Part shown: piece by piece, positions 55,508 through 64,000 of the stretch
Layout: each line of letters begins with the position of its first letter
Numbering within the stretch: position 1 is the first letter of the stretch
NCBI RefSeq assembly: GCF_035621355.1
Contig: NZ_CP141769.1
Location: 1,488,001-1,552,000 of the forward strand
Direction of reading: 5' to 3'
Origin: Thiobacillus sp. SCUT-2
GTDB taxonomy: Bacteria; Pseudomonadota; Gammaproteobacteria; Burkholderiales; Thiobacillaceae
DNA length: 64,000 nt
The notes under the pieces: model-generated
Told to the model about the DNA's origin: nothing
Database searches by the model: none
Seen by the model: only the letters and a program-made list of their open reading frames with translations
Translations under genes and position numbers: made by a program

Positions 55508-55622
55508 ACCAAGGGGGCCAGGCGCCAGGGCCAGGATCGGGGACGTGCGCTTCGCGTCTTCAATGGGCGCGGCTGGGGCCGCACCTAGCCTAGCCCCTGG
55601 ATCCTGATCCCGGCTCCTACCG

Positions 55623-55946
55623 TCAAACGTTGAATGACTCGCCGCAGCCGCACGCGTCCTTCACGTTCGGGTTGTTGAACTTGAAACCCTCGTTCAGGCC
55701 TTCGCGCGCGTAGTCGAGCTCGGTGCCGTCGATGTAGGGCAGGCTCTTGGGATCGACGAAGACCGTGACGCCGTGGCTGGTGAACACTTCGTCGCCATCC
55801 GGCACCTCGTCGGCGAACTCCAGCTTGTAGGCCATGCCGGAGCAGCCGCTGGTGCGCACGCCGAGACGGATGCCGACGCCCTTGCCGCGCTTGGCGAGGA
55901 AGCTGGTGACGTGTTGCGCGGCGCGTTCGGACAAGGTGACAGCCAT
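55623..55946 (-). CDS. iscA: IscA, A-type iron-sulfur carrier
   Basis: 107 residues with the three A-type cysteines: [16 protein letters not shown] and the C-terminal [30 protein letters not shown] is the IscA-type N-terminus. It carries [2Fe-2S]/[4Fe-4S] clusters to targets. It starts three bases after the iscU stop. Confidence 0.95.
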   Translation of the reverse strand: MAVTLSERAAQHVTSFLAKRGKGVGIRLGVRTSGCSGMAYKLEFADEVPDGDEVFTSHGVTVFVDPKSLPYIDGTELDYAREGLNEGFKFNNPNVKDACGCGESFNV

Positions 55947-55949
55947 GAT

Positions 55950-56336
55950 TTACTCCAGGCCCTTCTTCTGCTTGTAGTCGGCGACCGCCGCCTTGATCGC
56001 GTCTTCGGCGAGGATCGAGCAGTGGATCTTCACCGGCGGCAGCGCCAGTTCCTCGGCAATCGCGGTGTTCTTGATCTCCATTGCCTGGTCGAGCGTCTTG
56101 CCCTTGACCCATTCGGTCACCAGCGAGGAAGACGCGATGGCGGAGCCGCAGCCGTAGGTCTTGAACTTGGCATCCTCGATGCGGCCATCGGCTCCCACCT
56201 TGATCTGCAGCTTCATGACGTCGCCGCAGGCGGGCGCGCCGACCATGCCGGTGCCGATGCCCTCTTCTTCCTTGGCGAAGGAGCCGACGTTGCGGGGATT
56301 CTCGTAATGGTCGAGTACTTTTTCGCTGTAGGACAT
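55950..56336 (-). CDS. iscU: IscU scaffold protein
   Basis: 128 residues. The cluster ligands are Cys in GMVGAPACGDVMKLQIKV, TYGCGSAIASSSLVTEW and KIHCSILAEDAIKAAVAD; the HscA-binding LPPVK motif precedes the third. MSYSEKVLDHYENPRNVGSF is the standard start. It receives sulfur from IscS and builds the cluster. 21 bp follow iscS. Confidence 0.97.
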   Translation of the reverse strand: MSYSEKVLDHYENPRNVGSFAKEEEGIGTGMVGAPACGDVMKLQIKVGADGRIEDAKFKTYGCGSAIASSSLVTEWVKGKTLDQAMEIKNTAIAEELALPPVKIHCSILAEDAIKAAVADYKQKKGLE

Positions 56337-56357
56337 GTGCGTTCTCCTTGCTTCAAA

Positions 56358-57566
56358 TCAATGTGCAGCCCACTGCACGGTATTCAGGTCGATGCCGTCC
56401 TTGAACATCTCCCACAGCGGGGAGAGTTCGCGCAGCTTGCCGATCTTCTCGTGCAGAAGCTTGATCGCGTAGTCGACTTCCGCCTCGGTGGTGAAGCGGC
56501 CGATCGAGAAGCGGATCGAGCTGTGCGCCAGTTCGTCGCTGCGGCCCAGCGCACGCAGCACGTAGGACGGCTCGAGGCTGGCCGAGGTGCAGGCGGAACC
56601 CGACGACACGGCGAGGTCCTTGATCGCCATGATCAGGGATTCGCCTTCGACGAAGTTGAAGCTGACGTTGAGGTTGTGCGGCACGCGCCGCTCCATGTCG
56701 CCGTTGACATGCACTTCCTCGATGCCCTTGAGGCCGTTGTAGAGGCGGTCGCGCAGCATGCGGATGCGCTCGTTTTCCGCCGCCATCTCTTCGCGGGCGA
56801 TGCGGAAGGCCTCGCCCATGCCGACGATCTGGTGCGTCGCCAGGGTGCCCGAGCGCATGCCGCGCTCGTGGCCGCCGCCGTGCATCTGCGCCTCGAGGCG
56901 GATGCGCGGCTTGCGGCGCACGTAGAGGGCGCCGATGCCCTTGGGGCCGTAGGTCTTGTGCGCCGAGAACGACATCAGGTCCACCGGCAGCGTCTTCAGG
57001 TCGATCGGCATCTTGCCGGTGGCCTGGGCGGCGTCGACGTGGAAGACCACGCCCTTCTCCCGGCAGATCCTGCCGATCGCCTCGATGTCCTGGATGACGC
57101 CGATCTCGTTGTTGACCGCCATCACCGAGGCCATCACCGTATCGGGGCGGATCGCGGCGCGGAATTCGTCGAGGTCGATGAGGCCGTTTTCCTTGACGCC
57201 CAGATAGGTCGCCTCGAAGCCCTGGCGCTCCATCTCGCGCACGGTGTCGAGCACGGCCTTGTGTTCGGTCTTCACGGTGATGATGTGCTTGCCCTTGGTG
57301 GCGGCGTAAAAGTGGCCGGCGCCCTTGATGGCGAGGTTGTTCGATTCGGTCGCGCCCGAGGTGAAGACGATTTCCTTGGGGTCGGCGCCGACCAGCGCGG
57401 CGATGTGGCCGCGCGCTTCTTCCACGGCCGCTTCGGCTTCCCAGCCGAAGGGGTGCGAGCGCGAGGCGGGGTTGCCGAAATGCTCGGTCAGGTAGGGAAT
57501 CATTTTCTCGGCCACGCGCGGGTCGACCGGGGTGGTGGCGGAGTAATCGAAATAAATGGTCTTCAT
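56358..57566 (-). CDS. iscS: cysteine desulfurase IscS
   Basis: 402 residues, PLP enzyme. The N-terminus [20 protein letters not shown] is normal and sets the ATG at 57566. [12 protein letters not shown] and the PLP Lys in [20 protein letters not shown] are present, and the persulfide Cys is in [19 protein letters not shown]. It supplies sulfur for clusters and thio-tRNA. It starts 22 bp after iscR and is repressed by it in known systems. Confidence 0.98.
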   Translation of the reverse strand: MKTIYFDYSATTPVDPRVAEKMIPYLTEHFGNPASRSHPFGWEAEAAVEEARGHIAALVGADPKEIVFTSGATESNNLAIKGAGHFYAATKGKHIITVKTEHKAVLDTVREMERQGFEATYLGVKENGLIDLDEFRAAIRPDTVMASVMAVNNEIGVIQDIEAIGRICREKGVVFHVDAAQATGKMPIDLKTLPVDLMSFSAHKTYGPKGIGALYVRRKPRIRLEAQMHGGGHERGMRSGTLATHQIVGMGEAFRIAREEMAAENERIRMLRDRLYNGLKGIEEVHVNGDMERRVPHNLNVSFNFVEGESLIMAIKDLAVSSGSACTSASLEPSYVLRALGRSDELAHSSIRFSIGRFTTEAEVDYAIKLLHEKIGKLRELSPLWEMFKDGIDLNTVQWAAH

Positions 57567-57588
57567 CGTTTTGCCCTGATTGAATCGT

Positions 57589-58050
57589 TCAAGCGACCAG
57601 CGACACCTTCGATGCGCGCCGGTCCTGCAGCACCTTTTCCTTGCACTCGTCCTGCTTGGCCACCAAGGAAGCCAGCGTGACGTTGTCCAGGTAGTCGTAG
57701 ATGTGGGCATTCAGGCCCACCCACAGGTCATGGGTCAGGCAGCGGTGCTCGTCGTGGCAGTTTTCCTTGCCGCCGCACTGGGTGGCGTCGATCGGCTCGT
57801 CGACCGCGCGGATGATGTCCGCCACGCTGACGTCGTCGAGCGGCTTGGCGAGGTAGTAGCCGCCGCCAGGTCCGCGCACGCTCTCGACCAGTTCATGGCG
57901 GCGCAGGCGGCTGAAAAGCTGCTCGAGATAGGACAGGGAAATGTCCTGGCGCTCGCTGATGCCGGCCAGCGTCACCGGATTCTTGCCGCCGCGCAGCGCC
58001 AGGTCGAGCATGGCGGTGACGGCAAATCGACCCTTGGTCGTCAATCTCAT
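57589..58050 (-). CDS. iscR: IscR, Rrf2-family Fe-S regulator
   Basis: 153 residues. [20 protein letters not shown], the recognition region [20 protein letters not shown], and the cluster ligands in [13 protein letters not shown] (C-x5-C-x5-C with His) mark holo-IscR. It represses the isc operon when loaded with [2Fe-2S]. Its own upstream region holds two type 1-like IscR sites, so autoregulation is expected. Confidence 0.97.
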   Translation of the reverse strand: MRLTTKGRFAVTAMLDLALRGGKNPVTLAGISERQDISLSYLEQLFSRLRRHELVESVRGPGGGYYLAKPLDDVSVADIIRAVDEPIDATQCGGKENCHDEHRCLTHDLWVGLNAHIYDYLDNVTLASLVAKQDECKEKVLQDRRASKVSLVA

Positions 58051-58085
58051 GACTGGTTCTCCTGAAATTTCGCCCGAACTATAAA

Positions 58086-58110
58086 ATTCCCGAGCATTTC
58101 AGTCAACTAT
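58086..58110 (-). promoter_or_regulatory. IscR type 1-like site, iscR-proximal
   Basis: Minus-strand ATAGTTGACT, five bases, then GCTCGGGAAT: the left half matches the ATASYYGACT half exactly and the right half fits at 8 of 11 positions. It lies about 40-60 bp before the iscR ATG, over the likely promoter. Confidence 0.8.
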
Positions 58111-58113
58111 TAC

Positions 58114-58138
58114 TTACCTTACTGAATTAGTCAACTAT
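58114..58138 (-). promoter_or_regulatory. IscR type 1-like site, distal, overlapping cysE stop
   Basis: Minus-strand ATAGTTGACTAATTCAGTAA, then GGTAA; the left half is perfect and the right half fits 9 of 11. It begins 3 bp upstream of the proximal site and covers the cysE stop codon. Confidence 0.8.
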
Positions 58139-58885
58139 TTTGTTCAGATAGTTCGGATCGAAATCGTCGGGCCGGTCCTGTGCGGCCGGCACCTCGGCGC
58201 CAAGCTTCTGCAGCTGCGCCAGGATCAGGTCGAGCCGATGGTCGATGTGCGCCGAATGGTCGATCAGGCCGTGGATCGCCTTGACCATCGGATCGTTCAT
58301 GTCGGCCGAGATGGCGTAGGCCGAGAAGCCGAGCTTTTCCGCCTGCTTGTTGCGCTGCTTCTCGGCCGCGCTGTCGAGGATGCGCGCGGGAATGCCGACT
58401 GCCGTCGCGTCGTCGGGGACGTCCTTGACCACCACGGCGTTCGAACCGACCCGTGCATTGGCGCCGACGGTGATCGGCCCGAGAATCTTGGCCCCCGCCC
58501 CGACGACCACCCCGTTCTTCAGCGTCGGGTGCCGCTTGCCCTTGTTCCACGAGGTGCCGCCCAGCGTCACGCCGTGATAGAGGGTGCAGTCGTCCCCGAT
58601 CTCGGCCGTCTCGCCGACGACCACGCCCATGCCGTGGTCGATGAAGACGCGGCGGCCGATGGTCGCGCCGGGATGGATCTCGATCCCGGTGAGCCAGCGT
58701 CCGACGTGCGACGTGAAGCGCGCCAGCCATTTCCACTGCAGGCGCCACAGCTTGTTCGCCAGCCGATGGATCACCATCGCATGGAAGCCGGGATACGTCG
58801 TCACGACCTCGAAGGTCGAGCGCGCCGCCGGGTCGCGGTCGAACACGACTGCGATGTCTTCCTTGAGTTGGCTGAAGAGGCTCAT
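58127..58885 (-). CDS. cysE: serine O-acetyltransferase
   Basis: 252 residues. The helical N-domain ([20 protein letters not shown]) leads to a left-handed beta-helix of hexapeptide repeats with [60 protein letters not shown] and [17 protein letters not shown]. It makes O-acetylserine for cysteine, the sulfur donor used by IscS. The short EpsC-like form lacks the E. coli N-terminal extension. It lies between trmJ and iscR on the same strand, with an IscR-like site at its own promoter. Confidence 0.95.
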   Translation of the reverse strand: MSLFSQLKEDIAVVFDRDPAARSTFEVVTTYPGFHAMVIHRLANKLWRLQWKWLARFTSHVGRWLTGIEIHPGATIGRRVFIDHGMGVVVGETAEIGDDCTLYHGVTLGGTSWNKGKRHPTLKNGVVVGAGAKILGPITVGANARVGSNAVVVKDVPDDATAVGIPARILDSAAEKQRNKQAEKLGFSAYAISADMNDPMVKAIHGLIDHSAHIDHRLDLILAQLQKLGAEVPAAQDRPDDFDPNYLNKIVD

Positions 58886-58899
58886 GCGGGGAGGATGGC

Positions 58900-58924
58900 G
58901 TTTCCGAGTATATTAGTCAACCAT
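58900..58924 (-). promoter_or_regulatory. IscR type 1-like site upstream of cysE
   Basis: Minus-strand ATGGTTGACTAATATACTCG, then GAAAC, close to the ATASYYGACTRWWWYAGTC pattern (one mismatch in the left half). It sits 15-40 bp before the cysE ATG and overlaps the trmJ stop. It suggests IscR control of cysteine supply. Confidence 0.72.
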
Positions 58925-59688
58925 TATGGACGGTGGGTTCCGCTCCGGGCCGCGGCAGCCTTGGCCTCCTGCGCCGCGGTCAGGATGCCGCGCAGGATGT
59001 TCACTTCCTCCCTGGCAAGCCGGGTGCGCGAAAACAGCCGCCGCAGCTTCAGCATCAGCTTGCCGGGCGAGCCGGGGTTGAGGAATTCCAGCTCGGCGAG
59101 CGCCGTCTCCAGATGCGCATAGAACTTCTCGATCTCGTCGCCGGTCGCGCCCTCGACCTCCGGCTGCGGCCAGCGCTCCCTGCCGTGCCAGGCCTGGCGG
59201 ATCTCGTAGCACAGCACCTGCACGGCCGCCGCGAGGTTGAGCGAGCTGTAATCGGGGTTGGCCGATATCGTGACCAGCCCCTGGCACAAACTCAGTTCCT
59301 CGTTCGAGAGCCCGCTGGTCTCGTTGCCGAACACCAGCGCCACCGGTGCCGCCTGTGCCTCGCCCAGCAGCCTTTCCGCCGCTTCGGGGGGCGTCAACAC
59401 TTCGGCGACGATGTCGCGCCGACGCGCGGACACCCCCAGCGCCAGCACGGTGTCGGCGAGCGCCTCGTCCAGCGTTGCGCAGACCCGCGCGTTCGCCAGC
59501 ACGTCGGTCGCCCCTGAGGCCATCGCATCGGCCTGGCTGTTGGGAAAGACCGCGGGATCGACCAGATAGAGTTGCGACAGCCCCATCGTCTTCATCGCCC
59601 GTGCGGCAGCGCCGATATTGCCCGGATGGCTGGTGCGTGCCAGCACCACGCGGATAGCGGCGAGAAGTTTCGGGTCTGGTGCTGTCAT
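58924..59688 (-). CDS. trmJ: tRNA (cytidine/uridine-2'-O-)-methyltransferase TrmJ
   Basis: 254 residues, SPOUT class. [40 protein letters not shown], then [20 protein letters not shown] and [20 protein letters not shown] form the knot with the S-adenosylmethionine loop. It methylates the ribose of nucleotide 32 in several tRNAs. Start at ATG 59688 ([13 protein letters not shown]); an upstream ATG at 59733 would overlap the suhB start. It is divergent from suhB, as in E. coli. Confidence 0.95.
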   Translation of the reverse strand: MTAPDPKLLAAIRVVLARTSHPGNIGAAARAMKTMGLSQLYLVDPAVFPNSQADAMASGATDVLANARVCATLDEALADTVLALGVSARRRDIVAEVLTPPEAAERLLGEAQAAPVALVFGNETSGLSNEELSLCQGLVTISANPDYSSLNLAAAVQVLCYEIRQAWHGRERWPQPEVEGATGDEIEKFYAHLETALAELEFLNPGSPGKLMLKLRRLFSRTRLAREEVNILRGILTAAQEAKAAAARSGTHRP

Positions 59689-59732
59689 CAAGTAAAATGC
59701 CGGCTTCGTTCTTTGAAGCCCGTGTACTCCCA

Positions 59733-60539
59733 ATGCATCCCATGCTCAATACGGCGGTGAAAGCCGCACGCAAGGCGGGGGCGATCATCAATCGCGCCTC
59801 GCTCGACCTCGACCAACTCACCGTCCGCAGCAAGCAGGATCGCGATTACGTCAGCGAGGTCGACCAGATGGCCGAACGCGCCATCATCGAAACGCTGCTC
59901 GACGCCTATCCGAACCACGGGATTCTAGCAGAGGAGTCCGGCGCGGCCGACGCCCGAAACGGCGAGGACTACCAGTGGATCATCGATCCGCTCGACGGCA
60001 CGACCAACTTCCTGCACGGCCTGCCGCAGTACTCGGTTTCGATCGCGCTGAAGCACAAGGGCCAGATCACCCAGGCCGTCGTGTTCGACCCCGCGCGCAA
60101 CGAGCTCTTCACCGCCAGCCGCGGCCGCGGCGCCACCCTCAACGACCGCCGCATCCGCGCCAGCAAGCGCAGCAAGCTGTCCGAATGCCTGATCGGCACC
60201 GGGTTCCCGTTCCGCGAATTCGACTTCGCCGAGGCCTACATCAACATGTTCCGCGACATGATGAAGGCCACCTCGGGACTGCGCCGCCCCGGCTCCGCCG
60301 CGCTCGACCTCGCCTGGGTCGCATGCGGCCGCTACGACGGCTTCTGGGAGATGCGCCTGAACCCGTGGGACCTCGCCGCCGGCAGCCTGATCGCGCAGGA
60401 GGCCGGCGCGCTGGTCGGCAACTTCATGGGCAACGAAGGCTTTCTCGAATCCGGCAACATCGTCGCCGGCAACCCCAAGGTGTTCGCACAGATGCTGCAG
60501 ATCCTTGCGCCGCACCTGCCGCCGGAACTCAAGGTCTGA
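59733..60539 (+). CDS. suhB: inositol-1-monophosphatase SuhB
   Basis: 268 residues from ATG 59733 ([20 protein letters not shown]). The metal site motifs EESGA and [20 protein letters not shown] are intact, as is [19 protein letters not shown] with the second Asp-containing region. In E. coli SuhB also joins rRNA antitermination complexes. It is divergent from trmJ (44 bp between starts). A TAAAAT at about 59691 could be its -10. Confidence 0.95.
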   Translation: MHPMLNTAVKAARKAGAIINRASLDLDQLTVRSKQDRDYVSEVDQMAERAIIETLLDAYPNHGILAEESGAADARNGEDYQWIIDPLDGTTNFLHGLPQYSVSIALKHKGQITQAVVFDPARNELFTASRGRGATLNDRRIRASKRSKLSECLIGTGFPFREFDFAEAYINMFRDMMKATSGLRRPGSAALDLAWVACGRYDGFWEMRLNPWDLAAGSLIAQEAGALVGNFMGNEGFLESGNIVAGNPKVFAQMLQILAPHLPPELKV

Positions 60540-60558
60540 TCCCGCACCTCGCACAGCA

Positions 60559-63117
60559 ATGACGACCGCCAGGGAGGCCGCCGGCCACACGCCGATGATG
60601 CAGCAGTACCTCGGCATCAAGGCGCAGCATCCCGACATGCTGCTGTTCTACCGCATGGGCGACTTCTACGAGCTGTTCCATGAGGATGCCGAGAAAGCCG
60701 CACGACTCCTCAATATCACGCTGACCACGCGCGGCGCCTCGGCCGGCATGCCGATCAAAATGGCTGGCGTGCCCTACCACAGCGCCGAGCAGTACCTGGC
60801 CCGCCTGCTGAAGCTGGGCGAATCGGTGGTGATCGCCGAGCAGGTCGGCGATCCCGCCGCCTCGAAAGGCCCGGTCGAGCGCCAGGTCACGCGCATCGTC
60901 ACCCCCGGCACGCTGACCGACTCGGGCCTGCTGGACGAGACGCGCGATACACTCATCCTCGCGATCGCGCCGGGTGCCGATACGCTCGGCCTGGCCTGGA
61001 TCAATCTCGCTGCCGGCCGCTTCCAGGTCAGCGAGATCGCCCCTGCCGCGCTGACTGCCCTGCTCTCCCGCGTGCGCCCGGCGGAAATCCTGGCCCCGGA
61101 CGACTTCGCGCTCGACGCGCCCTGCGCGGTGCGCCGCCTGGCGCCGTGGCAGTTCGACTCGGCCAGCGCGCAGGCCCGGCTCGCGCAGCAGTTCGGCAGC
61201 CGCGACCTCGCCGGCTTCGGCGTCGCCGACCTGCCGCTCGCCATCGCGGCCGCCGGCGCCCTGCTCGACTACATCCAGGCCACGCAGCGCACCGCGCTGC
61301 CCCACATTCAATCCATCCGCGCCGAGCGCGACGGCGAGTTCGTCCAGCTCGACGCCGCCACCCGGCGCAACCTCGAGCTCACCGAGACCCTGCGCGGCGA
61401 GCCGGCGCCGACGCTGCAGTCGGTGCTCGACACCACCGCCACCGGCATGGGCACGCGACTCTTGCGCCACTGGCTGCACCACCCGCTGCGCGACCGCGAC
61501 ATCCTGAGCGGGCGGCGCGACGCCATCGGGGTGCTCGCCGACACGCCCGACAGCGCCGCCGCGATCAGCCGCGCGCTGAGGGGCTGCGCCGACGTCGAGC
61601 GCATCGGCGGCCGCATCGCCCTCCGCAACGCCCGCCCGCGCGACCTCTCCGGCCTGCGCGACACGCTCGCGCTGCTGCCCGAGCTCGCCGCCGTCCTGCC
61701 TGACGACCGCGCGCGCCTGCGCGCGCTGCGCGACGCACTTGCCGCCCGTCCCGACCTGCACGCCCTGCTCGCCCGCGCGGTCCAGCCCGAGCCCGCCAGC
61801 GTCTTGCGCGAAGGCGGCGTCATCGCCGACGGCTTCGACGCCGAGCTCGACGAGCTGCGCGCGCTGACACGCGACGCCGGCGCCTTCCTGCTGGAGCTGG
61901 AAGCGCGCGAGCGCGCACGCAGCGGCATCGGCAATTTGAAAGTCGAGTACAACAAGGTGCACGGCTTCTATATCGAGGTCAGCCGCGCGCAGGCGGACAA
62001 GGTGCCGGACGACTACCGCCGCCGGCAGACACTGAAGAACGCCGAGCGCTACATCACGCCCGAACTGAAAGCCTTCGAGGACAAGGCGCTGTCGGCGCAG
62101 GAACGTGCGCTGGCCCGCGAAAAACTGCTGTTCGACGGGCTGCTCGACACGCTGACGCCACACGTCCCCGACCTGCTGGCGATCGCCGCCGCGCTCGCCG
62201 AGATCGACGTGCTGGCGAGCCAGGCCGAGCGCGTCGGCACGCTGAAGCTGTGCGCGCCCGACTACACGAGCGAGCCCGGCATCGTCATCCGCGGCGGCCG
62301 CCATCCGGTGGTCGAGGCCCAGGTCGAGCACTTCATCGCCAACGACGTCACGCTCAACCGCACCCGGCAGATGCTGCTCATCACCGGCCCCAACATGGGC
62401 GGCAAGTCGACCTACATGCGCCAGGTCGCGCTGATCACGCTGATGGCATGCTGCGGCCTGTGGGTGCCCGCAACGTCGGCGAGGATCGGCGACATCGACC
62501 AGATCTTCACCCGCATCGGCGCCTCGGACGACCTCGCCGGCGGACGCTCGACCTTCATGGTCGAGATGACCGAGACCGCCCACATCCTGCACAACGCCAG
62601 TGCCAACAGTCTCGTATTGCTCGACGAGATCGGCCGCGGCACCTCGACCTTCGACGGTCTCGCGCTGGCGTGGGCGGTGGCGCGCCATCTGGTGACCGCG
62701 ACGCGTGCGTTCACGCTGTTCGCCACCCATTATTTCGAGCTGACCCAGCTGGCGCAGGAGTTCCGCCAACTCGCCAACGTCCACCTCGACGCCAAGGAAC
62801 ACGGCACCGACCTGGTGTTCCTGCACGCGGTCGAGGAAGGACCGGCCTCGCAGAGCTACGGCATTCAGGTGGCGCGGCTGGCCGGCGTCCCGAGCCCGGT
62901 GATCCATGCCGCGCGCCGCCACCTGCGCGAACTGGAAGACGCGCAGCTGCAGCCCGGCCCCCAGGGCGACCTGTTCGCCGCACACCTGCCCAACGACGAG
63001 CCGCCGCCGCATCCTGCGCTCGACCAGCTGCGCGAGCTCGACCCCGATACGCTCACGCCGAAGGCGGCGCTGGACATGCTCTATGCCTTGAAGGCGCTCA
63101 CGGATACGGCGCCATGA
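60559..63117 (+). CDS. mutS: DNA mismatch repair protein MutS
   Basis: 852 residues from ATG 60559. The mismatch-binding F-x-E motif lies in [16 protein letters not shown], followed by [20 protein letters not shown]. The C-terminal ATPase has Walker [41 protein letters not shown] and the helix-turn-helix part near [15 protein letters not shown]. The C-terminus may carry the clamp-binding QGDLF. No repeat has entered this gene. It begins 19 bp after suhB on the same strand. It acts in post-replicative repair; loss would raise mutation rate. Confidence 0.98.
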   Translation: MTTAREAAGHTPMMQQYLGIKAQHPDMLLFYRMGDFYELFHEDAEKAARLLNITLTTRGASAGMPIKMAGVPYHSAEQYLARLLKLGESVVIAEQVGDPAASKGPVERQVTRIVTPGTLTDSGLLDETRDTLILAIAPGADTLGLAWINLAAGRFQVSEIAPAALTALLSRVRPAEILAPDDFALDAPCAVRRLAPWQFDSASAQARLAQQFGSRDLAGFGVADLPLAIAAAGALLDYIQATQRTALPHIQSIRAERDGEFVQLDAATRRNLELTETLRGEPAPTLQSVLDTTATGMGTRLLRHWLHHPLRDRDILSGRRDAIGVLADTPDSAAAISRALRGCADVERIGGRIALRNARPRDLSGLRDTLALLPELAAVLPDDRARLRALRDALAARPDLHALLARAVQPEPASVLREGGVIADGFDAELDELRALTRDAGAFLLELEARERARSGIGNLKVEYNKVHGFYIEVSRAQADKVPDDYRRRQTLKNAERYITPELKAFEDKALSAQERALAREKLLFDGLLDTLTPHVPDLLAIAAALAEIDVLASQAERVGTLKLCAPDYTSEPGIVIRGGRHPVVEAQVEHFIANDVTLNRTRQMLLITGPNMGGKSTYMRQVALITLMACCGLWVPATSARIGDIDQIFTRIGASDDLAGGRSTFMVEMTETAHILHNASANSLVLLDEIGRGTSTFDGLALAWAVARHLVTATRAFTLFATHYFELTQLAQEFRQLANVHLDAKEHGTDLVFLHAVEEGPASQSYGIQVARLAGVPSPVIHAARRHLRELEDAQLQPGPQGDLFAAHLPNDEPPPHPALDQLRELDPDTLTPKAALDMLYALKALTDTAP

Positions 63118-63383
63118 AGACGCTCCGTCTGGACGCCGCCGAACTCGGCATCGACTTCAACGCCGCGCTGAAGCTGGCGACGGCGATCGCCGTGCAGCAT
63201 CTGGGGGAAGAAACGATGTTGCTGAGCTGGTACGACCGCGAACGCGATCTCGAATCCCCGGCCGGGGTGAGCGAATGCCACGAGGGCTGCGCCACCAAGG
63301 GGTCGTGGGACTACGCGCTGAACCGTGGCGCACGGCTGGCGGTGGAATTCGATGCCGGCCGGTTCTTCTTCTGCTTTCTCTAG
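63114..63383 (+). CDS. small AF1514-like (DUF5619-type) protein
   Basis: 89 residues. [53 protein letters not shown] and [19 protein letters not shown] resemble the short AF1514 group, of unknown role. Two Cys ([11 protein letters not shown]) may bind metal. The start overlaps the mutS stop by four bases (ATGA), so it is coupled. The stop shares CTAG with the convergent S4 gene. Family call is from memory. Confidence 0.7.
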   Translation: MKTLRLDAAELGIDFNAALKLATAIAVQHLGEETMLLSWYDRERDLESPAGVSECHEGCATKGSWDYALNRGARLAVEFDAGRFFFCFL

Positions 63384-63601
63384 GGCGCGGCCAGCACCCG
63401 GACGATCCGCCCCTGGCAGGCGACGGTCTGCCCGGCGCGTATCTTGGCAGTCTTGCGGCTTTCCGGACGCCCGTCGACCGTGACCTCGCCGTGGGCAATC
63501 ATCATCTTGCCCTGCCCGCCGCTGTCCGCGAGTCCGGCGAGCTTGAGCAGGTCGCACAGCGCGACGTGATCGCCGCGCAACCGAAATTCGAGCGCGTCCA
63601 T
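63380..63601 (-). CDS. S4 domain RNA-binding protein (YbcJ-like)
   Basis: 73 residues, almost only an S4 domain: MDALEFRLRGDHVALCDLLK, LAGLADSGGQGKMMIAHGEV and TVDGRPESRKTAKIRAGQTV fit the small YbcJ/RNA-binding S4 type (with GEVxVDGxxExRKxxKxxxGDxV pattern). It probably binds structured RNA; targets unknown. It starts five bases after the DUF2818 stop and ends convergently with the AF1514-like gene, sharing the CTAG stop overlap. Confidence 0.88.
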   Translation of the reverse strand: MDALEFRLRGDHVALCDLLKLAGLADSGGQGKMMIAHGEVTVDGRPESRKTAKIRAGQTVACQGRIVRVLAAP

Positions 63602-63606
63602 GGCGG

Positions 63607-63909
63607 TCAGGCGCCGCGCTTGCGCCAGAGATAGCGGTAGACGAAGCCCGGATAGGCAAACACCAGGAACAGCGCGGCGGTAATCGCGTAGAACTCCCAT
63701 CCCTGGCGCTGGATGTCGCCCTGGCTACCTTCGAGCAGCCGGCCGATGCCGCCGACCACAAAATAGAGCAGCGTCAGTTCAAGCAGCCGCCAGGCGAAAT
63801 TCTTGCCGCCGGCCCCGGGCCGGACCACGAAAAAGGTGCGTTCCACGAGGAACGGCAGGTTGGCGGCGACAAACGCCAGGATCAGCAGCAGAGTGGTCGA
63901 GAAGTTCAC
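63607..63909 (-). CDS. DUF2818 family membrane protein
   Basis: 100 residues with three hydrophobic helices (LLLILAFVAANLPFLVERTF, LLELTLLYFVVGGIGRLL, and FYAITAALFLVFAYPGFVYRY). In Betaproteobacteria DUF2818 genes usually follow nuoN at the end of the complex I operon; the upstream gene would lie beyond the window. A stop codon may be present in the last 30 bases, but I cannot identify the gene. Function unknown. Confidence 0.85.
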   Translation of the reverse strand: MNFSTTLLLILAFVAANLPFLVERTFFVVRPGAGGKNFAWRLLELTLLYFVVGGIGRLLEGSQGDIQRQGWEFYAITAALFLVFAYPGFVYRYLWRKRGA

Positions 63910-63933
63910 GGTGGGTCCGAAAGCGAGGTAACG

Positions 63934-63953
63934 CCGGAGCAGACCCGCTCCGG
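63934..63953. other. hairpin upstream of the DUF2818 gene
   Basis: CCGGAGC, six bases, GCTCCGG forms a short perfect stem 25 bp upstream of the DUF2818 gene. No T-run follows on either strand. It may separate the gene from its upstream neighbour or be incidental. The rest of 63910-64000 shows no gene that I can name. Confidence 0.3.
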
Positions 63954-64000
63954 CGCGGTTTGGTTCACAAATCCCGGGTCAGAAGGATGCGCCGACGGCG

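Noticed and set aside
60529-63012. Long minus-strand open frame opposite mutS, and similar ones opposite dnaE2, iorB, flhA and hscA
   Set aside because: Each mirrors an unmistakable conserved gene and has only composition-driven sequence.

Overview
The window is about 64 kb of very GC-rich, gene-dense chromosomal DNA. Gene order and protein style point to a Betaproteobacterium (Nitrosomonadales/Rhodocyclales-like); genus cannot be fixed from sequence alone. The main evidence is the sdhCDAB-sdhE-gltA-sucA-sucB order, the split SOS mutagenesis cassette lexA-imuA-imuB-dnaE2, the suhB/trmJ-cysE-iscRSUA-hscBA-fdx-iscX locus and the flhB-flhA-flhF-flhG-fliA flagellar block. No rRNA, tRNA, integrase, transposase or CRISPR array was seen.

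Layout: 1-2 kb, a cut DUF2059 gene and a LysM/L,D-transpeptidase lipoprotein. 2-10.4 kb, an SOS operon read leftwards from two abutting LexA boxes: lexA, a RhuM-Fic fusion, imuA, imuB, a DUF559 nuclease-like gene and dnaE2. 10.4-14.3 kb, a small SOS-divergent gene, a mini cytochrome c and a glycosyltransferase-like gene swollen by repeats, followed by about 500 bp of repeats. 14.3-19.6 kb, accessory genes: sulfotransferase-like, membrane-anchored Mrr-type nuclease, a secreted protein, and a nuclease-methyltransferase of type ISP style without a helicase. 19.7-25.1 kb, sohB and a molybdenum hydroxylase operon (iorA-iorB-xdhC-mocA-like). 25.2-31.3 kb, an Lpp-like alanine-zipper lipoprotein beside two L,D-transpeptidases, then small envelope or unknown proteins, lipocalin, macro domain, FUSC and hydrolase. 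31.3-45.4 kb, a leftward TCA block (malic enzyme, sdhCD, a hydrolase, sdhAB, sdhE, gltA, sucA, sucB) running into an mlaF-like ATPase and a two-component pair. 45.4-51 kb, flagellar export and regulation genes. 51-60.5 kb, an outer-membrane barrel protein and the isc/cysE/trmJ/suhB locus. 60.6-64 kb, mutS and small genes.

The most unusual feature is a family of palindromic repeats built on CCCTCTCCC...GGGAGAGGG. They fill intergenic gaps and have also entered reading frames without breaking them. They lie inside DnaE2 (about 175 extra residues, including a 14-unit pentapeptide array), in the glycosyltransferase-like protein (about 240 residues, 49-residue tandem units), at the N-terminus of SdhE, and at the C-terminus of FlhB, where they replace the whole autocleaving cytoplasmic domain. 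Other oddities are a Fic-type toxin-like gene in the SOS operon, an FlhG-position protein that keeps the DQAxxLR motif but has no P-loop, an OGDH E2 without its peripheral-subunit-binding domain, and IscR-like sites in front of both iscR and cysE.
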